Assembly (NCBI GenBank): GCA_963931605.1 | Contig: OZ007031.1 | Coordinates: forward strand, 2,294,001-2,358,000 | Source: CALUOB01 sp944322305 | Lineage (GTDB): Bacteria > Actinomycetota > Coriobacteriia > Coriobacteriales > Coriobacteriaceae | Reading direction: 5' to 3' | DNA length: 64,000 bases | Notes under the pieces: generated by a model | What the model was told of the DNA's origin: nothing | The model's input: only the letters and a program-made list of their open reading frames with translations | The model's database searches: none | Program-made: the position numbers and the translations under genes | Shown: piece after piece, positions 51,579-59,247 of the stretch | How positions within the stretch are numbered: position 1 is the first letter of the stretch | Layout of the letters: each line of letters opens with the position of its first letter

Positions 51579-51800
51579 ATGAGGAGCTTGAAGGACGTTG
51601 CCGTAGGCGACTCCGCCACGGTGGCGAAGCTGCACGGCGAGGGGGCGCTCCGCCGCCACCTGATGGACATGGGCCTTATCAAGGGCACCCAGGTCACCGT
51701 GCGCAAGGTCGCCCCGCTGGGCGATCCCATCGAGATCACCGTCCGCGGGTACGAGCTGTCCATCCGCAAGGAGGAGGCCGCCCACGTGGAGGTGCTCTAA
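51579..51800 (+). CDS. feoA: FeoA-like ferrous iron transport accessory protein (second copy)
   Basis: A 73-residue FeoA domain (LKDVAVGDSATVAKLHGEG, RRHLMDMGLIKGTQVTVRKVAPLGDPIEITVRGYELSIRKEEA in family layout). It is diverged from the first copy, so the two probably form a hetero-pair. Start ATG 51579 with GAGAGGGGGAG. It ends 20 bp before a DtxR-like palindrome. Confidence 0.93.
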   Translation: MRSLKDVAVGDSATVAKLHGEGALRRHLMDMGLIKGTQVTVRKVAPLGDPIEITVRGYELSIRKEEAAHVEVL

Positions 51801-51820
51801 GGCGCTTTTTCGTGCGCATC

Positions 51821-51840
51821 GAGTTAGGTTTATCTAACTC
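51821..51840. promoter_or_regulatory. DtxR/IdeR-like iron box upstream of feoB
   Basis: GAGTTAGGTTTATCTAACTC, 7-bp perfect arms with TTAGGTT and CTAA halves as in the DtxR/IdeR consensus (TTAGGTTAGSCTAACCTAA). Positioned between feoA2 and feoB, 90 bp before the feoB start. Confidence 0.55.
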
Positions 51841-51929
51841 ATACGCGTTGTAGCTGCGGTTTCAAAGCCGGCGCCGGTTCTTCCCCGCGCCGACAGGCCA
51901 CACGGAACCGCTTCGTGGAAGAAGGAAGC

Positions 51930-54161
51930 ATGGCAATAGACATCCGCGTCGCGTTGGCGGGCAACCCCAACTGCGGCAAGACGACGCTCTTCAACCGCAT
52001 CACGGGCCAGAACGGCTACGTGGGCAACTGGCCGGGCGTCACCGTTGAGAAGAAGGAGGCGCGCTTGTCGTCCGACAAGAGCGTCACCGTAACCGACCTG
52101 CCGGGCATCTACTCGCTCTCGCCGTACAGCCCCGAGGAGCAGGTCTCGCGCGACTACCTTATGAGCGGCGAGCCCGACGCCGTGGTGAACGTGGTCGACG
52201 CCACCAACCTGGAGCGCAACCTCTACCTTACCCTCCAGGTCGTGGAGACCGGCCTGCCCGTGGTGGTGGCGCTCAACATGGCCGACCTTGTCGAGAAGTC
52301 CGGCGACAAGATCGACGCCGACAAGCTCTCGCGTCGTCTGGGCGTGCCGGTGGTGGCGATCTCGGCGCTCAAGGGCTCGGGTGTGGACGAGCTCATCTCG
52401 CTGGCGCGCCGCGAGGCCGCCAAGAAGGCGGAGGTGCCGGCGCACCGCTTCGACTCGGCTATCGAGGACGTGCTGGACAAGATCGAGCAGCTCGTGCCCG
52501 CAACCGTGCCTACCTCCAAGCGCCGGTACTGGGCCGTCAAGCTCTTCGAGCGCGACGCGAGCGCCTGCGAGAGCCTCGGCCTCTCCGACGCTGCGGCGGC
52601 CAAGGTTGAGGCGCTGGTCGCAGCGTGCGAGAAGGACTGCGACGACGACGCGGAGTCCATCATCACCGGCGAGCGGTACGCGCTTATCGCCCACATGATG
52701 GACGAGTGCGTCAAGCGTGCGCCGCAGCGCATGAGCACGTCCGAGAAGATCGACCGCGTGGTCACCAACCGCATCCTCGGCCTGCCGATCTTCTTCGCCG
52801 TGATGTTCGCGGTGTACTACCTGGCCATCTCAACCTTCGGAACCGCTGCCACCGACTGGGTCAACGACAACCTCTTCGGCGAGGGCTTCGAGCTCTTCGG
52901 CACCGCCATGCCGTCAGTGCCCGACGTGGTGACCTCCTGGCTCGAAGCGGTCGGCGCGAGCGCCATGGTCACAAGCCTCGTGGTGGACGGCGTGGTTGCC
53001 GGCGTGGGCGCGGTTCTGGGCTTTATCCCCCAGATGGTTGTGCTCTTCGTGCTGCTGTCCTTCCTTGAGGACTGCGGCTACATGGCGCGCGTTGCCTTCG
53101 TGATGGACCGCGTGTTCCGTCGCTTCGGCCTCTCGGGCAAGAGCTTCATCCCCATGCTCGTGTCCACCGGTTGCGGCGTGCCTGGCGTGCTGGCCACCAA
53201 GACCATCGAGAACGAGAAGGACCGCCGCATGACGGTCATGACCACCACGTTCATCCCCTGCGGTGCCAAGCTCCCCATCATCGCGCTGCTCATGGGTGCG
53301 CTCGTGGGCACCTCCGACGCCACGTGGATCGCGCCGCTCTTCTACTTCCTGGGCGTGGTGGCGGTTATCGTCTCGGGCATCATGCTCAAGAAGACCAAGC
53401 TCTTCGCCGGGCGTCCCACGCCGTTTGTGATGGAGCTGCCGAGCTACCACTTCCCCTCGATTCGCTCGTGGGCGCTGCATGTGTGGGAGCGCGTCTCCGC
53501 CTACATCAAGAAGGCCTTTACCATCATCTTCGCCTCGACCGTGGTGGTGTGGTTCCTCTCCAACTTCGGTACCGCCACCTGGGCGGGCGGCACGGGCGCC
53601 TTCGGCTTCCTGCCGGCCATGGAGGGCGTGCCCGAAGAGTTCACCGACTACTCGGTGCTCGCCATGCTCGGCGGCGCGGTCGCGTGGATCTTCGCGCCGC
53701 TCGGCTTCGATTCCTGGCAGGCCACGGCCATGTCGGTCACCGGCCTGGTGGCCAAGGAGAACGTGGTAGCCACCGCGGCGCAGCTTCTGCACCTCGCCGA
53801 CGCCACCGAGGCCGATCCGAGCCTGTGGACGGCGTTCGCCGGCATGTTCGCCACCACGGGCGGCATCATGGCCTTCGGCGCCTTCAACCTGCTCTGCGCG
53901 CCGTGCTTCGCGGCCATGGGCACCATTCGCGTCCAGATGAACTCCGCCAAGTGGACGGCTGTCGCGCTGGGTTACGAGTGCGGCTTCGCTTGGGTCGTGG
54001 GCCTTATGATCAACCAGTTCTACCTGGCGACAACGGGCGTGTTCAGCGTGTGGACGGTGGTTGCCGTGGCGTTTGCGGCGCTTATCGTGTTCCAGCTCGT
54101 CCGCCCCATGCCCAAGGGAGCGTGGGAGGACGCGCCGGCGGTAGCGGCGCCGGCGGCGTAA
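51930..54161 (+). CDS. feoB: Ferrous iron transporter FeoB
   Basis: A 743-residue membrane transporter for Fe2+. N-terminal G domain: G1 GNPNCGKTTLFN, G2 region GNWPGVTVEKKEA, G3 DLPGIYSL, G4 NMAD, G5 SALKGSG. A helical GDI-like region follows (residues 165-270), then about 10 membrane helices with the GFIPQMVVLF and VSTGCGVPG/IPCGAKLP Cys motifs of the pore. Start ATG 51930 with GAAGAAGGAAGC; GTG 51915 is an alternative. Part of feoA-feoA-feoB-Cys-rich peptide. Confidence 0.96.
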   Translation: MAIDIRVALAGNPNCGKTTLFNRITGQNGYVGNWPGVTVEKKEARLSSDKSVTVTDLPGIYSLSPYSPEEQVSRDYLMSGEPDAVVNVVDATNLERNLYLTLQVVETGLPVVVALNMADLVEKSGDKIDADKLSRRLGVPVVAISALKGSGVDELISLARREAAKKAEVPAHRFDSAIEDVLDKIEQLVPATVPTSKRRYWAVKLFERDASACESLGLSDAAAAKVEALVAACEKDCDDDAESIITGERYALIAHMMDECVKRAPQRMSTSEKIDRVVTNRILGLPIFFAVMFAVYYLAISTFGTAATDWVNDNLFGEGFELFGTAMPSVPDVVTSWLEAVGASAMVTSLVVDGVVAGVGAVLGFIPQMVVLFVLLSFLEDCGYMARVAFVMDRVFRRFGLSGKSFIPMLVSTGCGVPGVLATKTIENEKDRRMTVMTTTFIPCGAKLPIIALLMGALVGTSDATWIAPLFYFLGVVAVIVSGIMLKKTKLFAGRPTPFVMELPSYHFPSIRSWALHVWERVSAYIKKAFTIIFASTVVVWFLSNFGTATWAGGTGAFGFLPAMEGVPEEFTDYSVLAMLGGAVAWIFAPLGFDSWQATAMSVTGLVAKENVVATAAQLLHLADATEADPSLWTAFAGMFATTGGIMAFGAFNLLCAPCFAAMGTIRVQMNSAKWTAVALGYECGFAWVVGLMINQFYLATTGVFSVWTVVAVAFAALIVFQLVRPMPKGAWEDAPAVAAPAA

Positions 54162-54276
54162 GCGCCGGCAGCACGTTCACCATGAACTACTCCTGATTGT
54201 ATATCATATAAGTGAGGGTATAGTAACTTGTATGAAACCAAGCTGCCCGAGAACAGCCGGGTGAAAGGAGGCTTTC

Positions 54277-54462
54277 ATGGGTTTGGCTGACGTTGTCATC
54301 CTCGCGGCCATTGTTGCCGCGGTCGCGGCGGTGGTGGTGCGCGTGCGCAAGAAAGGCGTCTGCGCCGACTGCTCGGAGGCGGGAACCTGCGCGCACAAGG
54401 GTCATTGTCCGGCGCATATGGATCCCGCGGAGGTCGAGGAGCGCCTGAGTCGCGGGTTATAG
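54277..54462 (+). CDS. FeoB-associated Cys-rich membrane protein
   Basis: A 61-residue protein with one N-terminal membrane helix (VVILAAIVAAVAAVVVRV) and a Cys-rich tail CADCSEAGTCAHKGHCPAH. This matches the small family regularly found after feoB, which may bind iron or act like FeoC. Start ATG 54277 with AAAGGAGG. 115 bp after feoB; an A/T-rich patch with TATAGT lies in the gap, so it may have its own promoter. Confidence 0.88.
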   Translation: MGLADVVILAAIVAAVAAVVVRVRKKGVCADCSEAGTCAHKGHCPAHMDPAEVEERLSRGL

Positions 54463-54473
54463 CACGTCGAGTT

Positions 54474-54503
54474 GGGCGGGGTCGCATGCTGCGGCCCCGC
54501 CCC
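54474..54503 (+). terminator. Intrinsic terminator of the feo operon
   Basis: Stem 54474-54485 with 54491-54502 (12 pairs, one G-T), loop ATGCT. Followed by CTCC rather than a T run. Confidence 0.65.
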
Positions 54504-54509
54504 TCCGTT

Positions 54510-54570
54510 GGGGACGGGTACGTTTGGCAGGCAAGGGCAGATGCCCCGGCTGTCAAACGTACCCGTCCCC
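54510..54570. repeat. Long palindromic hairpin element
   Basis: A perfect 17-bp stem (54510-54526 with 54554-54570; GGGGACGGGTACGTTTG) enclosing a smaller GGGCA-GAT-GCCCC hairpin. It follows the feo terminator and precedes glnA-like gene by 145 bp. It resembles intergenic REP-type elements. Confidence 0.65.
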
Positions 54571-54715
54571 ATCCCCATCGCATAACGGTAGGTTTTGCGC
54601 GCTTTGTGGTAGAAACAGCCAAGAAACATAAGTGTGGCACACTGAGGCGCAACGTTTTGCGCGGCGTGCGTGCCGCGCGTGGCCGGGAGGTCGCTCGCAT
54701 CGCGAAAGGGGACTC

Positions 54716-56053
54716 ATGGATCAGCGCCAGAACATCGACTTCGTGCTGCGCACCATCGAAGAGCGCAACATCCGCTTCATCCGCCTATGGTTCGCCGATG
54801 TTATCGGCCGCCTCAAGAGCTTCGCGATCAGCCCGGAGGATCTGGAGGTCGCCTTCGAGGAGGGCATCGGCTTCGACGGCTCTTCCATCGAGGGCTTCAC
54901 CTCGCCCGAGGAATCCGACATGCTCGTGTTCCCCGACCCCTCCACGTTCCAGATCATGCCGTGGCGCGACAAGGAGCAGGCCACCGCGCGCATCTTCTGC
55001 AACATCTACACGCCCGAGCGCGCGCCTTTCGCCGGCGACCCGCGCGCCTGCCTGGAGCGCGTCTTCCGCAAGGCGGAGGAGATGGGCTTCATCATGAACG
55101 TGGGCGGCAAGCTGGAGTTCTACTATTTCCCCAGCAGCACCTCAACCGACGCGATGGACTCGGCGGGCTACTTCGACCTCACGCCGGACGACCCGGCCTT
55201 CGACCTGCGCCGCCGCACGGTGACCTCGCTCGAGAAGATGAGCGTCCCGGTTGAGTACTCCTTCCACTCTGACGGCCCGGGGCAGCAGTGCCTGTCGCTG
55301 CGCCACGCCGAGGCCCTCACCTTTGCCGATACGCTCACTACAGCTAAGTACGTGATCCGCTTCGAGGCCTACGAGAAGGGCATCCACGCCTCGTTCATGC
55401 CCAAGCCCCTGCCCAAGAAGAACTCGAGCGGCCTGTTTTTGAGCCAGTCGCTGTTCGACCACGAGGGCGACAACGTCTTTTGGGACGAGGCCGACAGCGA
55501 GTACCATCTCTCCGACATCGCCAAGCACTACATGGCGGGCCTTTTGGCTTACGCCCCGCAGTTCATGGCGGTGACGAATCCCACGGTGAACTCGTACAAG
55601 CGCCTTGCCAACGGTGTCGGAGAGGTGCCCACGCACGCCTCGTGGGCCAAGCGCAACCGCTCCGCGATGATCCGCATCCCCATTTACAAGCCGGGCAAGC
55701 AGCTTTCCACCCGCATCGAGCTGCGCCTGCCCGACCCCATGGCCAACCCATACCTGGTGAACGCGGTTACGCTCGCCGCCGGCCTGCGTGGCATTCAGGA
55801 GGGACTCGAGCTGCCGCCCGAGACGCCCAACATGCTGGGTTCCTCGGACGCCGAGCTCACGGCTGCCGGCTATCCGCTTTTGCCGCGTACGCTGGGCGAG
55901 GCGCTCGACGCCTTCGAAAGCTCCCAGCTCATGTACGAGACGCTGGGCGACCACATCCATTCGTTCTTCCTGCGCAAGAAGCGCGACGAGTGGAACAAGT
56001 TCAACGCTGCGGTGACCGACTGGGAAATCGACCGCTATCTGGCAGATTCTTAA
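54716..56053 (+). CDS. Glutamine synthetase type I homologue with degenerate metal sites
   Basis: A 445-residue GS-fold protein of B. subtilis GlnA length. Many family parts are intact: GFDGSSIEGF, HASFMPKPL, VTNPTVNSYKRL, KRNRSAMIRIP, RIELRLPDPMANPYL. However, four of the six divalent-metal ligands are gone: Glu132 to Lys (GGKLEFYYF for GPEPEFFLF), Glu189 to Ser185 and Glu196 to Cys192 (FHSDGPGQQC for HHEVAPGQHE), His245 to Phe241 (GLFLSQS for GMHCNLS). Glu134 and Glu335 remain. Normal glutamine synthesis is unlikely; a sensor or altered reaction is more plausible. Start ATG 54716 with GAAAGGGG. Followed 67 bp later by a GlnR-like regulator. Confidence 0.85.
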   Translation: MDQRQNIDFVLRTIEERNIRFIRLWFADVIGRLKSFAISPEDLEVAFEEGIGFDGSSIEGFTSPEESDMLVFPDPSTFQIMPWRDKEQATARIFCNIYTPERAPFAGDPRACLERVFRKAEEMGFIMNVGGKLEFYYFPSSTSTDAMDSAGYFDLTPDDPAFDLRRRTVTSLEKMSVPVEYSFHSDGPGQQCLSLRHAEALTFADTLTTAKYVIRFEAYEKGIHASFMPKPLPKKNSSGLFLSQSLFDHEGDNVFWDEADSEYHLSDIAKHYMAGLLAYAPQFMAVTNPTVNSYKRLANGVGEVPTHASWAKRNRSAMIRIPIYKPGKQLSTRIELRLPDPMANPYLVNAVTLAAGLRGIQEGLELPPETPNMLGSSDAELTAAGYPLLPRTLGEALDAFESSQLMYETLGDHIHSFFLRKKRDEWNKFNAAVTDWEIDRYLADS

Positions 56054-56120
56054 GCTCTTTTGCGTCCGGAAACGATGCTGATTTGATATCCTGAACCCTA
56101 CGTACGCCGAGGAGGTGCAT

Positions 56121-56789
56121 GTGGCCGTGGCTGAGAAGAACGTGTTGTTTATGGCGCGCACTACCCGCTACCATGACTTTGTGCGTTCTCTGAACGCAAG
56201 CTTGGGAGTGGAGGTGTACCTTGCAACCCCTGATTCCCCGTCTGTCTCGCATGATTTCGACCTGATGGTCCTGGATGCCGACGGCATCCGCAACGAGCGC
56301 ATCGAGCAGCTCGCGCAGTGGCTCGACAAGCGCGGAAGCATCCCCATGCTCCTCATCGTTGAGGAGGAGAACCTGCCCGCGCTGCATATGCCCTCTTACT
56401 CCCGCGCAGACTTCATCTGCCCTACGGCGAGCTTGAGCGAGCTGGTGGCTCGTGTCCAGCGCCTGCTGGGCGACGAGGAGTCCTACGCGGTTGACGACGT
56501 GCTGCGCATCGACAACCTGGTGATCAACCTGGCCACCTACCAGGTGTACCTGGACGACGAGCCGGTTGACCTCACGCTGATGGAGTACTCGCTCCTGGCC
56601 TTTCTCGCCACGCACCCCAACCGCGCGTACTCGCGCGAGGTGCTGCTCCACCGCGTGTGGGGCTTCGAGTACTGCGGCGGCACGCGCACCGTCGACGTGC
56701 ACATCCGCCGCATCCGCTCAAAGGTGGGGCCGCTCATCGCCGCGCACATCACAACCGTCCGCGGGGTGGGGTACCTGTTCAAGGAGTAG
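56121..56789 (+). CDS. GlnR-like orphan OmpR-family response regulator
   Basis: A 222-residue protein with an atypical receiver domain (residues 1-125; DLMVLDADG at the usual Asp position, acidic pocket incomplete) and a C-terminal OmpR winged helix (LTLMEYSLLAFLATHPNRAYSREVLLHRVWGFEYCGGTRTVDVHIRRIRSKVG...TVRGVGYLF in family layout). The arrangement and the GGTRTVDVH segment closely resemble actinobacterial GlnR, the phosphorylation-independent nitrogen regulator. No kinase gene is near. Start taken as GTG 56121, 5 bp after GGAGG; GTG 56115 and 56127 are alternatives. Gene pairing with the GS homologue supports nitrogen control. Confidence 0.85.
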   Translation: MAVAEKNVLFMARTTRYHDFVRSLNASLGVEVYLATPDSPSVSHDFDLMVLDADGIRNERIEQLAQWLDKRGSIPMLLIVEEENLPALHMPSYSRADFICPTASLSELVARVQRLLGDEESYAVDDVLRIDNLVINLATYQVYLDDEPVDLTLMEYSLLAFLATHPNRAYSREVLLHRVWGFEYCGGTRTVDVHIRRIRSKVGPLIAAHITTVRGVGYLFKE

Positions 56790-56829
56790 ACGCGTTGCAA
56801 GCGCCTGCGGCGAACGCCGAGGGATTGCG

Positions 56830-56874
56830 AGGGCCTTCGCGGCGCAGAGCGTGCTGCGAGGGCCCTCTTTTGTG
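56830..56874 (+). terminator. Intrinsic terminator after the GlnR-like gene
   Basis: GAGGGCC (56830-56836) pairs with GGCCCTC (56862-56868), with an inner TCGCGGC/GCTGCGA stem, followed by TTTTG. Confidence 0.75.
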
Positions 56875-56931
56875 CGCCTGCACGCGCCTGGTGTTGCGTG
56901 GGGCGCGCATGCGGCGGCCCGGGCGGCGTTG

Positions 56932-57170
56932 GTTGGTCGCGATGACGTTGGCGGCACGTCGGTTGGTCGCTTTGGCGGCGTCTTATTCGGAGAAATGAGC
57001 GAGTTGCATGCCGTTTGAGCGATCAACGGCAAACTGGCTGCCTTATGCGCGGTCAGCCGCAGCCTTCGCGGCAGTTTTCGCGGTGAGCCTCACTTTTAGC
57101 CGCCGCGCGGGCGATCAACCAGCTCATAGCCGTCGGACGGGCGGCCAACCGATGACTCGGCGGCAACCTG
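56932..57170. repeat. Degenerate 15-bp periodic repeats upstream of htrA
   Basis: GTTGGTCGC/GTTGGCGGC units begin at 56932, 56947 and 56962 (15-bp steps). Reverse-oriented forms GCGATCAAC, GCGGTCAGC, GCGATCAAC, GCGGCCAAC begin at 57019, 57049, 57111 and 57141 (steps of 30, 62 and 30). This lies in a 609-bp gap (56790-57398) that otherwise has only the terminator and, at 57240-57310, an A/T-rich promoter-like patch. Confidence 0.4.
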
Positions 57171-57398
57171 GGTGCTTGGTAAAACGCCGTCGCGGTTGTT
57201 TCGCTTGGCGGCCAGCATGGGGGCGTCGCGTCTCCAACCTTGTAGCTACACAAACCTGAAAATGCCATAGCGTTCTTATCAAAGTCTATTAATACGCGCT
57301 TAAGGGCGGTTGAAGCGCAGATGAGTTGGGGTATACCCAAGTCAGGTCAACGAAGCGGGCCCCGCGAGGCGGCGGTCCCTACCATAACGAGAGGAAGC

Positions 57399-58967
57399 AT
57401 GATGACCGACGAGAAGAAGTATCCCCAGAGGCCCGAGGGCATGGACGGCCAAGAGCGGCGGGAGGTTTCCGTGCCGCGCATCGAGGTTGAGCCAACGGCG
57501 GGCGCCGGCAGCTCCAACCGTCCCGACGGCGCCCCGCAGGTTCCCGCCTCCGACGAGGTGCGCAACGCCTACGCAGGCGGGCGCACGCCGGCTCCGTACG
57601 CGGCGGCCGGCAACGGCTCAACCGAGCAGCCCGGCACCCGCGACGCCGGCGCGGCCGAGACGGCGCGGATGCCGCGCGCGGAAGCTCCGTCCGACGCTGC
57701 GGCGCCTCGCCCGTCGCACGCCGCCCCCGCTGCCACCGCGGTAGAGAAGCACACGGTGGTGAAGACCAAGGCCAAGAAGCTGCCCGTCTTTTTCGGCTCG
57801 CTGGCAGGCGTGGTCGTGGGTGCGGTGCTGGTTCTCGCGCTTGCCATGTCGGGCGCGTTCAGCTTGGATCGCGGCACCGCCACGGTGTCTGACGGCGGCT
57901 CGGCAAACGCCACCACCATCGACATCGACCCCGAGGACACCACCCTTGCCGAGGTGGTAGCCAGCAAGGCCCTGCCTTCGGTGGTGTCCATCTCCACCGA
58001 GACGGCCGAGGGCGGCGGCATCGGCTCCGGCGTGGTTTACGACACCGACGGCAACATCATCACCAACTACCACGTGGTCGAGGGCGCCACCGGCATTTCG
58101 GTCAACATCGGCGAGAACAGCTACGAGGCCACGGTGGTGGGCACCGACGAGTCAAGCGACCTTGCGGTGATCAAGGTTGACGCCCCGGCCAGCGAGCTCA
58201 CCCCCGTCAAGATCGCCGATTCTGACGAGCTCACGGTGGGCGAGTGGGTTATGGCCATCGGCAGCCCCTTCGGCAACGAGCAGTCGGTGTCCACGGGCAT
58301 CGTGAGCGCGCTTTACCGCTCTACGGCCATGCAGTCCACCACGGGCACCACGATCTACGCCAACATGATCCAGACCGACGCTGCCATCAACCCCGGCAAC
58401 TCCGGCGGCGCGCTGGTAAACGACGAGGGCCAGCTCATCGGCATCAACTCGATCATCGAGTCCTACTCGGGTTCGAGCTCGGGCGTGGGCTTTGCCATCC
58501 CGTCCAACTACGCGGTGAACATCGCCGACCAGATCATCGAGGGCAAGACGCCGGTGCACGCGTACCTGGGCGCCACGCTCTCCTCGGTCAACGCGCTCAC
58601 CGCGCGTCAGAACAACCTCGGCGTTACAAGCGGCGCCTACGTGGTCTCCGTGACCGACGGCAGCCCCGCCGCCGAGGCGGGCCTCCAGCAGGGCGATGTC
58701 ATCACCAAGGTCGACGACGATGCGGTTGACTCCGCCGACAGCCTGATCATCTTGGTGCGCGAGCACAAGGTGGGCGACAAGGTCACGCTGACGGTGAACC
58801 GCAACGGCACCGACGAGACGCTCGACGTGACCCTCGGCTCCGACGAGGCGCTCCAGGCCGAGCAGCAGGACACCAGCCAGGACAGCGGCATCGGCAACGG
58901 CATGTCCGAGGAGGACTTCTACAACTACCTGGAGAACCTGCTCGGCCGCAGCGGCCGCCAAGGTTAA
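57399..58967 (+). CDS. HtrA/DegP-like membrane-anchored serine protease with PDZ domain
   Basis: A 522-residue quality-control protease. Residues 1-125 are a polar, Pro/Ala-rich cytoplasmic tail, then one membrane helix (FFGSLAGVVVGAVLVLALAM), so the catalytic part is outside. Trypsin-like domain with His in ITNYHVVEG, Asp in SSDLAVIKV and Ser in NPGNSGGALVN; C-terminal PDZ domain (AYLGATLSSV...AYVVSVTDGSPAAEAGLQQGDVI in family layout). Start ATG 57399 with GAGAGGAAG; ATG 57402 is equivalent. It degrades or refolds damaged envelope proteins. Confidence 0.94.
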   Translation: MMTDEKKYPQRPEGMDGQERREVSVPRIEVEPTAGAGSSNRPDGAPQVPASDEVRNAYAGGRTPAPYAAAGNGSTEQPGTRDAGAAETARMPRAEAPSDAAAPRPSHAAPAATAVEKHTVVKTKAKKLPVFFGSLAGVVVGAVLVLALAMSGAFSLDRGTATVSDGGSANATTIDIDPEDTTLAEVVASKALPSVVSISTETAEGGGIGSGVVYDTDGNIITNYHVVEGATGISVNIGENSYEATVVGTDESSDLAVIKVDAPASELTPVKIADSDELTVGEWVMAIGSPFGNEQSVSTGIVSALYRSTAMQSTTGTTIYANMIQTDAAINPGNSGGALVNDEGQLIGINSIIESYSGSSSGVGFAIPSNYAVNIADQIIEGKTPVHAYLGATLSSVNALTARQNNLGVTSGAYVVSVTDGSPAAEAGLQQGDVITKVDDDAVDSADSLIILVREHKVGDKVTLTVNRNGTDETLDVTLGSDEALQAEQQDTSQDSGIGNGMSEEDFYNYLENLLGRSGRQG

Positions 58968-59010
58968 CGGCGTCCGGCTTACCTTTAGCCAAGGCAGCTC
59001 CCTCCCTTCT

Positions 59011-59048
59011 CAAGCGCCCTTCCCCTACTACCCGGGGAAGGGCGCTTG
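59011..59048. terminator. Intrinsic terminator after htrA
   Basis: A perfect 15-bp stem (59011-59025 with 59034-59048), 8-base loop, followed by CCGTTTG. Confidence 0.8.
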
Positions 59049-59247
59049 CCGTTTGCGCGAGGTGCTTCTCGCTCAGCGCACCAGCGGGGATTGCCCGCAA
59101 ATGACAGATGCAGAAATCATGAAAAACAAGTAAACTCAATATCTGGTGTTTTTGTGTTTGCCGCTGAAAACCGTATGAGCGCTCACGCTCACCAAGGGAT
59201 TCGGCGGCGCATCAGCATCGTTGTAGTACCAACGGTAAGGGGAGTAC

